This document shows, piece by piece, positions 1 through 9,707 of a stretch of 64,000 nucleotides of DNA. The stretch covers positions 159,501 to 223,500 of the forward strand of contig JANAVB010004096.1 of NCBI GenBank assembly GCA_029216955.1, in the 5' to 3' direction. The notes beneath the pieces were generated by a model, which saw nothing but the letters and a program-made list of their open reading frames with translations, searched no databases and was not told the origin of the DNA. Every line of letters begins with the position of its first letter. The first letter of the stretch is position 1. The stretch is from Iris pallida. Its lineage: Eukaryota; Streptophyta; Magnoliopsida; Asparagales; Iridaceae. A program made the position numbers and the translations under genes.

Positions 1-465
1 ACAATGAGTAGGGCTTTATACATTAGCTAACTAGGGTTATCACAATCCTAATTACTAACATATGCACTTTTAAGAAATCTAATCTAGTTACCTGTCCTGC
101 AGACTACCCGACTCTTCCAGGCCAAAAGAAAATAAGTATAGCAGACACACTATAGTAAGGTACGTGTGTCCTAAAAAGGTGCCCCACTCGACGGTATGCT
201 GGAAGAGTGCTCATCACGACAGATAGCTCCAAATCTCATGTATATATATATATAGACCGAAATAAGAAGGGCTGCAGGTAACTGAGAATTATTTCCTCCC
301 AATGATCTAGATAATCAAGCTAGTTGTTTAGTCCTTAACATTTTCTTGTTGGATTCTAGGTGTAGCATTCTGCAGAATCCATCCTAGACATGATATACAA
401 GACTGGACAATACAAGAAAGTGCACTATAATAAGCCACAACAAGAAAATATAATAAGTTGGAAGC

Positions 466-835
466 TAGGAGTGCGCTACGACGAGCCACTTTAGAGAAAA
501 TAGAGTGCGCCATGACAGGCTACTATCATGTAAGCAAGGAAAGACATATACAAGAGTGCACCACGATGGATCACTATCTAGTAAGCAAAGGACATGTAAC
601 ATGAGTGCGCCACGATGGTCCACTATCTAGTAAGTAAAGAAGACATGTAACATGAGTGAGCCACGACGGGCTAGTATCTAGTAAGCAAAGAAAGACATGT
701 ACAAGAGTGTACCACGATGGGTCACTATCTAGTAAGCAAAGAAGACATGTAATATGAGTGCGCCACGACGGACCACTATCTAGTAAGCAAAGAAGACATG
801 TAACATGAGTGCACCACGACGGATCACAACAAAAA
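466..835. repeat. 51-bp tandem array inside the LTR
   Basis: About seven copies of a unit containing GAGTGCGCCACGAYGG and CTATCTAGTAAGCAAAGAAG recur every 51 bp; copies start near 502, 554, 603, 654, 705, 756 and 807. Because 51 is divisible by three, the minus strand shows an open frame with a 17-residue repeating pattern. I treat that frame as a by-product of the array. Confidence 0.85.
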
Positions 836-1284
836 AATACTAGACATAGCATAGACTGTAGAGTACAATAAATCAAGAAAGGCATGCCAATACACATCAT
901 AGCATATAAGAAAAAATCAAAAGAAAAGGCATATCATGGCATGTCAGAAGGAATAAATAAAGTAAGTACATTACATAGAATAATAATTGGACATGTGCTA
1001 GTGTCAAGTGTATATAAGGTGTACAATTATTATCTAACTATACAAGATCATGAAGATGAGATCATGTTGTCATGTTCAAGTCAAGTTCAATATTAACAAG
1101 TTATCAAGTTGGGTCATCGCATTTTAGGTCAAATATAAAAACAAGCAAAGAAGATCAAAAACTATGATTGAAACTATCAGTCGCATATGAACTACAATTA
1201 AGGTGAAACAAGAAGATTCTTGAAGCCAAGACAAAGATCTAAAACTTTCATGTTTTGAGTTTTTCAAGATTCTAGCTACAAAAC

Positions 1285-1745
1285 GGCCTAAACATGCAAA
1301 AACATGTATTCGTGCGAGCACCAGGACAGAACTGCCCATGGCGCACGGGGTGCGAGAATACGGCATATAGGCGTATGACAAACGAATCGCACAGGTATGC
1401 GACCGCAAAATGTGCAGCGCACAGATACACGGTGCATGGAACACGAAAGCACGGCACACAACAAAAGAATCGTGCAGGCGCGCGGCTACGAATCGCACAG
1501 CGCATGGATGCATGGCGCAGGGAGCACGAGACGATGGTACACGATAAAAGAATCGTACGGGCGTGCGGCCACGAATCGCACAGCACGCGGATGCATAGCG
1601 TGTAGAGCGCGAGAGCACGACGTTCAGACGCGCGGCCAATGAATCGTGCAGGCGCACGGCACGTGAAATAGGCCGCACACAGATGCACGACGTGTAGGGT
1701 ACGAGAGCACGGCGTACAGGCGCACGGCAAATGAATCGCGTGTGA
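1285..1745. repeat. GC-rich degenerate short-motif array
   Basis: Low-complexity DNA, more GC-rich than its flanks, built from irregular recurrences of AATCGYRCAGGCGC, GCACGGC and ATGCATGGCGC-like words. It lies downstream of the LTR's TATA box, so it would be in the transcribed leader. Open frames on both strands here have skewed composition (Arg, Cys, His, Ala) and resemble no protein I know. Confidence 0.7.
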
Positions 1746-2148
1746 ATCACTCTTCATTATCCCAATAGCCCCGAATATGTGATGGAACCCATGAACACGA
1801 AAAATGTCATAACTAACTCAGAATAAATCGAAATCAAGTGGTTCAAAAGACAAAATTGGGTAGAATGAAATTCCCTACAACACGGAAGCTTAGATTTCGA
1901 AAATAACAAAGTTTAAGAGATCAAAATCAAGAAAAACAAAAAAAACTACAAACTTAGATCTAAAAAAATGTAAACATAAAAACCAAAAACTCCAAGTTGT
2001 AAAGGCTTAGAATCATGCAAGAAAGATAATAGAACAAACAAAAATGGCAAAAACAATATTGTTCAAGATTTGGCAAGATATACTTGCATAGGTTGGTGGA
2101 TGAGCAAATGTAGAAGAAGATGAAAAGTAAATGAAGTTAATGGAGAAG

Positions 2149-2180
2149 AGAGAGAGAGAGAGAAATTGGTTTTTATATAA
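2149..2180 (-). promoter_or_regulatory. LTR TATA box with CT-rich start region
   Basis: On the minus strand TTTTATATAAAAACC is followed within 15 bases by a (CT)n run. This is the arrangement of a plant LTR promoter, about 185 bp from the LTR start at 2365. Everything below about 2150 would be R/U5 leader. Confidence 0.6.
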
Positions 2181-2365
2181 AACCCTTCGCATCTAAAACC
2201 AACCCAAACCAAGCCATGCCAAGTTGAACCAAACCAAACTAAACCAAGTCAAGATTAAACCAAGGCAAGACTAAGAAAGACAAGTCAAAACACGGGTCAC
2301 CTGACAAATGTCAAAATTTTATACACGTATACTAAAAATATGTATAACAGAAAATGAGAGTGACA

Positions 2366-2526
2366 GGTCTGCCGTCGGTACACACTGGTATATTGGCGAT
2401 ATGTCGGTCAAGGAGAAAATCTATAAGTTAAAAAATTTTAAAGCGTTCCGAAAACCATAAAAATACGAAATACGGTACAAAATACGTATCCGTATGTAAA
2501 TACCGATACTGTGAGACGAGTCTCAC
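2366..2526. other. Unassigned spacer between LTR and Tat-like RT
   Basis: This AT-rich stretch repeats words such as AATACGTATCCGTA and AATACGAAATACGG and holds the near-palindrome TGAGACGAGTCTCA at its junction with the RT fragment. RT homology stops abruptly at about 2527. I see no coding potential. It may be an insertion or deletion scar. Confidence 0.4.
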
Positions 2527-4199
2527 AACTTTATAACAGTAGATCCCTTTTGGAGTTTGGAATGAAGTATGCTTTTCGTCTTCAAAGAACATCTTGATCT
2601 GGTTGTAGCCTGAGAACCCATCCATGAAGAACATATGCTCGAAGCCACAAGTATTATTGATCATTACGTCAGTGACCGGAAGGAAAAACTCATCTTTTGG
2701 ACAAGTTGAATTGAGATCCATGAAGTCTATGCAGACTCGAATTTTTCCATTCTTCTTAGTAAGTGGGACAATGTTGGCCACCCAATCAGGATGTTACTCT
2801 TCATGAATGAAGCCACTTTCTATGAGTTTGTCGACTTCTTTTTCGATAGCATCCTTGATGTTGGGGCGGAAGCGACACTTTTGTTGTTTTACATGTTTAG
2901 CGTCGGGCAGGATGTTGAGTTAGCGCATTACGACTTACGGGTCTAAACCTGGCATGTCTTCATAGCTCCAAACAAAGACATCGATGTACTCTCAGATCAG
3001 CTGTATCCGAGATTTTTTGTCTTCTCCAATCAAACTTTTGCTAATAAAGATAGGTTTAGAGGAAGCCTCGTCTCCTAGCTCGACTTGGACAACCTCATCT
3101 TCATTTGGAAGGTTCTCGTTATTCGAAGTGTCATTCCTATTGGGATCCCAGGCATTGGGCCCAGGGTTCATCCTCGAAAAATTCGAGTATTTGTTTTTCA
3201 TCCTCGACTGAAGGATCTGCAGAGACCATATTAACGGACAGTATCTTCTTGAAGGCTTGGCCAATACTGGTACCAGAGTCCCAGGTTAAGGAATCGGAGG
3301 AGTATAAATGCATCATGGCCTCCGGCTCCCAGCACTCTTAAGTTGTTATAGGTGTAGTATAACCCAACCCCCAGCGAGTACGCTGATAGTATTTTTGGAA
3401 CTTTCCCTTTGGAGCACAAAGTCAAAAGGGAAGGCATCGGCCTTTGCCATAGTTCAGTCCTCTGTCGCTATTCAAGTCGTAACCCATCTTCTAAATAAGG
3501 TGTTTGTCTTGAGCAGTGTAATGGTAGAGTTGTATCTTGCCATTAACGTGTTCTTGTTCTGCCGGAGTCAGCCACTGAGGGTGCTCCAATTGACCAAAGA
3601 TGATGGGTTCCTCTTCTTTCTTTCTTAATGGAACCAAGAAGTAGGCACCTCGGAAAGAGATAACTCTGCTTGCAAGATTAACGGCTATCACTTATGTTTG
3701 TAACATATACAGAGCATTGTCTAAAAAATACTTAGTGTTCCAGTGTGCACAAGAGTAATTCAAAGATAACTTTCTATTAATGAAATGCAAAATTTTATCA
3801 CAAGGGATTACATCATGTAAAGAATGTGCCTCAGCATTGGCGTAGACGTAGTCTTCCAACTCCTCATCCGTGAGAACTAGGGCTGCCGTAGGAGAAGGTA
3901 GAGGAGGCTTCTGCTTTAACTTGACTACCAAGGGGGCTGGAGTCGGAGGTTCTTGCTACCTTAGATTTTTTTTTAGGTCCTTCGGGAGAGCCATATTTGC
4001 ATAGGCTCCTGGCTAGCAGCTGATGCCATCGTGGGCGAACGAACAGGAGCCTTTCTTTAAAGTTTGATGACAAGAGGTGCTGATGTTTGGGGAGGCTTCC
4101 CCCACAATCGTACCCTCTGTGGTTCTTCGGCCATAGCTGCACTTTCTGATGCGGTATCTGCCTCGTCGGCGGCATCATTAGCATCATCATCATCCCATG
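2527..4199 (-). pseudogene. Tat-like reverse transcriptase fragment with upstream linker
   Basis: This is the RT part of the Tat-like pol. On the minus strand the frame starting near 3264 and the frame from 2781 are the same frame, broken by stops. Recognisable blocks are VVQVELGDEAS before the RT, then VANIVPLTKKNGKIRVCIDF, a DLN box, KDEF, and FMDGFSGYNQIKM, which holds the first catalytic aspartate region. Homology stops after the CYKV block at about 2527, before the region where the catalytic double aspartate would lie, so it cannot be active. Bases 3331-4199 are the variable protease-RT linker: acidic, with several stops and no domain I recognise. The family call is good; inactivity is certain. 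Confidence 0.75.
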
Positions 4200-5203
4200 G
4201 GACTGATTTGTACAGATCAACATCCGTACAGTATGCTTCGAGTCCTCAGAATGGATCGATGTTAGTGAACTCAGTTTTGATAGTCCCGTCGCTAGCTACA
4301 TACTTCATGCATTGATGGAGAGTAAAATGCACGATCATGTATTCATAAATCCATGGTCGTCCTAACAGTATATTGTACTTTATATCTGCATCAATGATAT
4401 AATAGATCACATCCGTCTGGAGGTCGCCTATCTGGCATTTTAGTCAGATCTTGCCCAAGGGCTCACTCTTTCCAGCGTTGAAACTGCTAATTGTGGTGTT
4501 TGGCACGGTCAGTCGATGCATAGGAATCCCCATGGTTTGGAAAAGACTCCGGGCAATGATGCAGAGTGAGGAGCCATTGTCGATGTGGATGCGATCAACC
4601 TTAATGGCACCAATATATCCTGTATATTACAGGGGTCTATTTTGCCGGTTGTTCTTCAGCAATATATTATGGTGGGTGACGGTGATGCAAGGAATCACTT
4701 CGACCACACTATGACAATGTGGGTATGCAGCAGGATCCTCCTTGGGCGATTGCACCTTGGTGAGGAAGAAGTCAGCATTCTGCAAAGCTTCGCTAAGGGC
4801 ATATTGAGTCTCTTTGGAGATACGAAGGAGCTCAAAGAGTGACAGACGAGGTGGTGTATTGGCAAGCTGTGCCAATATATCGAATTTGTAGGGCTTGATC
4901 GGCCCTATTGTCGAATCTTTTCTTAGAGGTTTGTCAAAGCGAACCACTTTCTGCTTCGGCTTATCTGCTGTAGGGGTTTGAGATAGGCTTGCTTCCGATG
5001 TATCAGGTGCGACAACCATAATAGATGTAGGTATTACCTCTCCTGGAACCGAATTATCTTCTCGCTGGTGAGCCGATCGAGTGGTAACCATTGTGTCGTC
5101 AGCCATTATCGAAACCATACGACATGATTTGACTATCTTCTCCTTGTCATAGTATGTTGTAGGCATCATCATGTCTGGGGCAAGATCGGGATGGATCCAT
5201 ATA
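4200..5203 (-). pseudogene. Tat-like gag/pol junction and aspartic protease
   Basis: The minus-strand frame from 5203 carries LSLFELLRISKETQ, the conserved stretch found just ahead of the protease in Tat/Ogre polyproteins. After a stop near 4627 come IHIDNGSSLC (about 4580-4560), a D-N-G-S version of the aspartic protease site, and YNILLGRPWI (about 4350), the typical C-terminal protease block. Other stops lie near 4440 and 4245. The protease would process the gag-pol polyprotein. Gypsy-1 was inserted at 5204-5208, so the upstream coding resumes at 18766. Confidence 0.75.
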
Positions 5204-5208
5204 ACTTT
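5204..5208. repeat. Target-site duplication, left copy (ACTTT)
   Basis: ACTTT immediately precedes the TGTCAC start of gypsy-1 and is repeated exactly at 18761-18765 after its terminal TGACA. Confidence 0.9.
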
Positions 5209-5317
5209 TGTCACTACCACATTTCTAGTGTGAGGGTTATTTTGTCATTTTGGGGTATTTTTAAATTATTGGAATTAATTAGAATTTATGGGAATTTTTG
5301 GGAATTTATTGAAATTG

Positions 5318-5350
5318 TTTGACTAGGTTGACTTTTGGCTAGTGTTGACT
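5318..5350 (+). promoter_or_regulatory. Three W-box cores upstream of the gypsy-1 TATA box
   Basis: TTGACT occurs three times (5318, 5328, 5345), about 260-290 bp upstream of the TATA box. TTGAC[CT] is the core bound by plant WRKY factors, so stress-responsive transcription is possible. The 3' LTR has the same three sites. Confidence 0.5.
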
Positions 5351-5610
5351 TTGTAGACCTACCTAGAAACTAACCCTAGTTAGTGGGCCATGGTTAGGTC
5401 AAGAGACTCTAGTCTAACCTAGCCTAGCACTTGGTTTAAGTCATTTTAGCAAATAGGAATAGAAGTCATAAGTCATGACTTGTGGTTTTAGAACCTTGTT
5501 TGAATCTAATCTACATTTAGCTTTGTAGTTTGGCCCAAGGCCCAATAGCTTGACAAACCCTAACCCAATCCCTAAGTGGTCGACCACACCCTATGCCTAG
5601 GGATTCCCCC

Positions 5611-5620
5611 CATATATAAT
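5611..5620 (+). promoter_or_regulatory. gypsy-1 5' LTR TATA box
   Basis: CATATATAAT is followed about 15 bp on by AAAACTAGGGTTGCC (a telo-box-like element) and a short pyrimidine-rich stretch. This is the only good TATA context in the U3 half of the LTR. The 3' LTR has the same site at 14909-14916. Confidence 0.6.
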
Positions 5621-6139
5621 CCCTCTCAAAACTAGGGTTGCCTCTTTCTTAGGAAGAGCCCTATTTTCAAGGAGGTGAGTTCTTGTCTTCATTAATTCAC
5701 CATAATTTCATTATAGGTCCTAAAATCCCCAAATCAGTTGCAATAGTTTCTAACACTGGTATTCTTGCTGTTATGGAGGTTTTGGTCCAGTTTGCTATTG
5801 ATTGGAAGTGATTTGGACATCAAGCAAAGAGCTAGAAAGAGCCCTTTTCCATTGAAAGTTCACATAGAGGTAACTTCTCCAAATTTCCATGAAATTTCAT
5901 GTAGTCTTCACCAATAGGAAGCCCTAAGGGTCCCCCTAGGGTTTGGATAGGTTTTGTTCCTGGTGTCGGAGCTTTTGTGTCCGTTCTGGACACGTATCAG
6001 TGACCATGCATTGTGTTCGACGAAATGCCTCAAAGGGCATTTCGATCGATTTATTTCATTATTTTTGAATAGGAATAATAGATCTGATGTTGTCTTTTGA
6101 TTCCTGTGCTTGTGTATTAGTGTCGTGTCATTTTTATGT

Positions 6140-6620
6140 CGTTTTGATAGCTTGGACACGCGCGTGCACACGGTCGCACGCTGCTACAGGGATCCCCTGT
6201 TACTCGGGGGCAAGAACTCCCTGGACACGACACGTGGACACGAAATATTTGACACACACGATGGGGCAGTGTCTATCATGACACTCCCCAAGTGACACGA
6301 CCTCTCGTGTTGTGTCGGAGGTGCACGACACACCACACGGGGTTTACACACAGTCTGTGTACTCGTGTGGATGGGCTCTGATACGCGTGTCTAACTTGGA
6401 CACGTGGACACGAGGACCCAGGACAGTTGGACCTAGACCTAGCCTAAGTGTAGGGGTACCCAGGTGCATGAGCACGAGGCCCACCTCGTGCTGTGTCGTG
6501 TGCACGATACGCGTGCACACACGCACGAGGCAGTGCACTGCTGTGCAGTACCAGTGCACTGTTTTGACATCTGGGTTGTCTGGACACGTTGTGTCCATCT
6601 TGTTGGACACAAATAGGTTA
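6140..6620. repeat. gypsy-1 array of GACACG/CGTGTC words (5' LTR)
   Basis: GACACG and its reverse complement CGTGTC recur dozens of times at irregular spacing, e.g. GGACACGACACGTGGACACG and GTCGTGTGCACGATACGCGT. Direct and inverted copies are mixed, so a transcript could fold into many hairpins. GC content is higher than in the rest of the LTR. Confidence 0.8.
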
Positions 6621-7611
6621 CAGGACACCTATGAGATGTAGATTCATGTTGCCAACTCCTTACTTTATGTTTAAATATAATTTTATTAGTTAATTCCAAA
6701 CTTGCAAAATCTGGAATGTTATGTAGTATCAGCCTTTTGATTCCAGTTTTCAAATATGAATTTTTGATAGATTTTTAACCTGCAAATTATTGTTTAATTC
6801 ATGTTTTTAAAGTTCAAAAGTGTTCTCCTATAGCTAACCTAGCTATGTGATGAATTTGGGCTCTTTTTGTGTTCCTTTTGGCTGTCTTTGGGATCAAATA
6901 GGGTAAACTGGACTGTGGTTCAGTTTGGGATCTTGATGAGTGTGGGACTGAACTGAGGTTGGTTGTGTTTGACCTGAGAATTTCAGTGAGTAGCACTGTT
7001 GAGCCTGTCATTTGGTTATGGTTAAAACCTGAGATTAAATTCCTTTGAACAGTTGTGCAAAACCTGGGTAATGATTAGGAAATTCAGTATAATAATTAAC
7101 AGGCTTGGGCTGCCACTTTGTTACACTGATAACTTCTTCATTTCTTCCTTTTACTGTCAATATTGATTCATGCTACCATGTTAATCCTTGCATTACCTAC
7201 CTTGCCCTGTCAACTTTCTTTTCAGTTCCTATTTAACCTGGAATGTTCACTATTAAGTATTTTAAACCTGGGATTATAAGACTGTCAAGTATTTGATAAA
7301 AACTGAGACTTAAGGTACATGAATTGATTTCCTTTTCTTGGTTATTCCTGTCACATGATGCATTGTTTTCTGTAAATGTAATCTGAGCTTATTGGGTTAA
7401 TCTGAGAACTGAGTTTTGGGTTATGGTTATGTAAAAACCAAGGAATTGGGTTCCCTTCCCTTCTTCCTTCGATTTGAGTTTCCAGTATTAGCTTAACCTG
7501 GAAATGAGGTAAAGAAAGGGGGGGAACATGATGTTAATGTGAAGTCTATTATGGCTTGAATGTTTTCCCCTATCCTTCAATGTTCTCATGAATATATATA
7601 TGCACACTGTC

Positions 7612-7735
7612 ACATTATCCTGCCACATTATTTTCCTGCACACACTGATTACTAGCCTATACTTTCTGTTAACACTGACACACACACACTGTTCTATATT
7701 CACATTATCCTGCCACATTATTTTCCTGTACAATG
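7612..7735. repeat. 88-bp duplication in CA-rich DNA
   Basis: CACATTATCCTGCCACATTA occurs at about 7612 and again about 88 bp later. Short CACACACA runs lie between and after the copies. The 3' LTR carries the same duplication (from about 16906). Confidence 0.7.
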
Positions 7736-8104
7736 TTCTCTTGTATGCCATATACACACACACACACACATGATATACACCACTAGCTCTCTCTCTTTCT
7801 CTATTTTAAGTATTGTTGTAGGCTATGTTGTTAGGATACACAATAGGTATATGTGAACTTGTATGAATTTGTGTGAGTATATATATATATATATATGCTT
7901 TCCTTGTTAGCTAATGTGGTAGGTTTCACTTTAGTCTAGATTTGGTAGTGTATTTTGGGTGTATAGTGAAATTGTGACTTGTTAAGATATTCTAGTTTCT
8001 AGCTAAGCTTTTGAGATGTGTTTTGTATAGGCTTGCTTAGCTTTGCTAGGCATGGTGCTAACTAGTATAGGTTGGAATAGCCTAGTTTAGACTCAACTAG
8101 ACTT

Positions 8105-8165
8105 GGTTGACCTAGTTTGACTTCTAAAGTTGACCAAGAGTTGACTTTGGCTTAGATTGACTTAG
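8105..8165 (+). promoter_or_regulatory. W-box cluster in the gypsy-1 leader
   Basis: Five TTGAC[CT] cores lie within about 60 bp. They are downstream of the TATA box and just ahead of the candidate exon at 8239. A much larger cluster sits in the same relative place in the gypsy-4 LTR, so this is a shared LTR feature of both families. Confidence 0.5.
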
Positions 8166-8238
8166 AATCATATAGAATGCATAGTAGGACTCCATTTTGA
8201 TATTCTGGACTTGTTGTGACTTGTGCTGTTCTGATTAG

Positions 8239-8296
8239 GAGCCAGACACCACTCCTTGGACAGTACGTTTCATACCGGACACTCAGTTACAGACGA
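8239..8296 (+). other. Candidate small exon 1 in gypsy-1 5' LTR
   Basis: A 58-nt stretch lies between an acceptor-like CTGATTAG and a donor-like GA|GTATAT. In one frame it reads EPDTTPWTVRFIPDTQLQT. If joined to the tract at 8997 the frame continues into the acidic peptide there. The 3' LTR has an equally long copy (17534-17591). A related block bounded by similar sites occurs in gypsy-4 (54740-54795). The splicing is inferred, not shown. Confidence 0.4.
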
Positions 8297-8565
8297 GTAT
8301 ATTCTCTGATCATTTCATATCTTGCTTAGAATTATTTCCTGCAGTAGATTACTTTACTTGTACTGTCACGATGGTCACACGGATTGGTACTATATGGATC
8401 CTTTCTTGAGAAGTTATCCTTAGGGAGCATCGGGTACTCTATGTTCTGTGCGTTTCACTTACATGGCGTATCACTATGCTTCATTGGTTCCTTGATCACT
8501 TACGACATATACTCTTATGATCGTAGAGTCTTCCTGGAATCCTTATCCCATTTATGGGACTACTA

Positions 8566-8634
8566 TGTATCACCTTCGGGGTCTATCACCTTCGGGGTTC
8601 ATCACCTTCGGGGTCTATCACCTTCGAGGTCTGT
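8566..8634. repeat. Short tandem array of CACCTTCGGGGTC
   Basis: Four to five copies of ATCACCTTCGGGGTCT, with 16-18 bp spacing and small variations, lie in the candidate intron between the two exon-like tracts. The 3' LTR has the same array. Confidence 0.85.
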
Positions 8635-8996
8635 TACATAGCATCATATAACATAACCTGGCTGGATCCTTGTGTATTGATTGGGGGTACGGGGGAGTAT
8701 AAATGGACATGTGAATAATGCACCAGTAGTGTAGTATCAGAATCATTCCATAGTGTAGCATCAGAATCATCCCAGGCCATTTACATGTTCATATTGTACT
8801 CTGATTTACTAGTCACTGCTAGTTCTTTATGTATAGTAGATATTTCTATTACAGTTCTCTCTCTGTTTACATACTGCACTTCTTTCAGTACTTGTATCTT
8901 ACTTTACTGCATGTTTATATTTTCTAACCTGCTATGAATTATTGAGATGTACTGTGCTCGCTCCTGTTCTGACTGGACCTATTGAAAATATTACAG

Positions 8997-9112
8997 AGGA
9001 CGAGGAGGAGGCCTGCTTGGACACCTACTACGGGGCAGCCCTTGATGACACCTATGAGCTGGACCCTCAGGAGGATCCAGCAGTAGCTGAGGACCTTCCC
9101 CCGACTGCCTAG
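8997..9112 (+). other. Candidate small exon 2 coding an acidic C-terminal peptide (gypsy-1 5' LTR)
   Basis: After AATATTACAG, a plausible 3' splice site, an open tract starts EDEEEACLDTYYGAALDD and ends AVAEDLPPTA followed by TAG. It is strongly acidic, about 38 residues long. The copy in the other LTR (18292-18407) keeps the frame with few changes. A diverged homologue in gypsy-4 (55523-55626) keeps an acidic start, TYYG and the EDLPP-A-stop ending. It has no known domain. The absence of a long upstream frame suggests a spliced or uORF-type product. The coding status is inferred. Confidence 0.45.
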
Positions 9113-9474
9113 ACTAGATAGTTAGGCTATTATCTTTATGTAGTTGGATCATGTTCTAGTTAGACTCTTTATTTGCAGATCAGTTTGTATATATTCTTTT
9201 ATCTGAGACCTTGTACTGCTGGGATTATCTTAGACTACTGTTTTATCTATTTCATTTCCTTGAGTTCTATTCATATCGTGCTATATCTTCCTTAGTTGTG
9301 ATTGAGTTTCTATTGCTATGTCACCCCCATTCGGGGAGTATAAACTGTTTAGATATTTACATTGCTAGATGTTGTGACCTAGGACAGCGTTCTACCACCG
9401 ACACTGTGGCGTAGGCTGGACGTATTCACGTCACGTGCCCTTACTCTAGGGTGTGGGTCGTGACACGTTTTTAG

Positions 9475-9492
9475 TGGTGGCCCATGTAGGTC
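9475..9492 (+). promoter_or_regulatory. gypsy-1 primer-site-like motif
   Basis: TGGTGGCCCATGTAGGTC starts exactly 9 bases after the LTR end. Gypsy-2 and gypsy-3 have nearly the same 18-mer at the same spacing. A primer-binding site is expected here, and it would begin with TGG, pairing with a tRNA CCA end. It does not match the initiator-Met site (TGGTATCAGAGC) used by many plant elements. I cannot name the tRNA. Confidence 0.5.
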
Positions 9493-9707
9493 TAGACTAG
9501 AAGTGTAGTGGTACTCGAACTAGAGTATCACTGCAGCCTGCTATAGGATATAGGACATTAATTTTAAGATACTCAATCACTTTAGGAAAAATTCCTTTTA
9601 TTGCCATCTAAATCCTTTTGTCAGCTGATCCTTTGAATTATAATTGTCCGCCTTTGTTATTTCGCTTCTTTCTCAGAAATTGATACTCTTGTTTGTCTAT
9701 CTTCAGG

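Larger units (their letters stand above)
1..2365 (-). mobile_element. LTR of a gypsy family related to gypsy-2 (partial or solo)
   Basis: Read on the minus strand, this stretch starts with TGTCACTCTC at 2365, as the gypsy-2 LTR starts with TGTCAC. A TATA box and CT-rich leader follow, then a block around 1845-1970 that matches the gypsy-2 LTR around 30537-30650 (shared AAATGGGGTAGAACGAAATT, then ATAACAAAGTT and AACTTAGATCTA). No polypurine tract adjoins position 2365, so this is a 5' LTR whose body lies off the left edge, or a solo LTR. Two internal repeat arrays are listed separately. Open frames inside it are products of those arrays and not genes. The left limit is set by the window edge. 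Confidence 0.7.
5209..9465 (+). repeat. gypsy-1 5' LTR
   Basis: Length 4257 bp. The TATA box lies only about 400 bp in, so roughly 3.8 kb would be R/U5 leader. Contents in order: W-box cores (5318-5350), TATA (5611), a GACACG-rich array (6140-6620), CA-rich DNA with an 88-bp duplication (7612-7735), more W-boxes (8105-8165), a candidate exon (8239-8296), a CACCTTCGGGG array (8566-8634) and a second candidate exon coding an acidic tail (8997-9112). Other open frames are not supported. Confidence 0.93.

Noticed and set aside
574..900. 108-codon minus-strand frame with a 17-residue repeat
   Set aside because: It follows the 51-bp DNA array exactly (51 is divisible by three), has extreme Cys/Leu/Ser bias and lies in an LTR leader.
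1124..1757. Long overlapping frames on both strands
   Set aside because: The GC-rich array lowers stop frequency in all frames. Composition is Arg/Cys/His-rich with no domain.
6087..6753. Several 60-110 codon frames, repeated at 15383-16049
   Set aside because: By-products of the GACACG array. They are conserved only because the two LTRs are copies, and differ in no way that suggests selection.
8384..8641. 85-codon + frame in the gypsy-1 LTR, also at 17679
   Set aside because: It ends in the CACCTTCGGGG array, has no counterpart in gypsy-4, and the candidate splice model places it in an intron.
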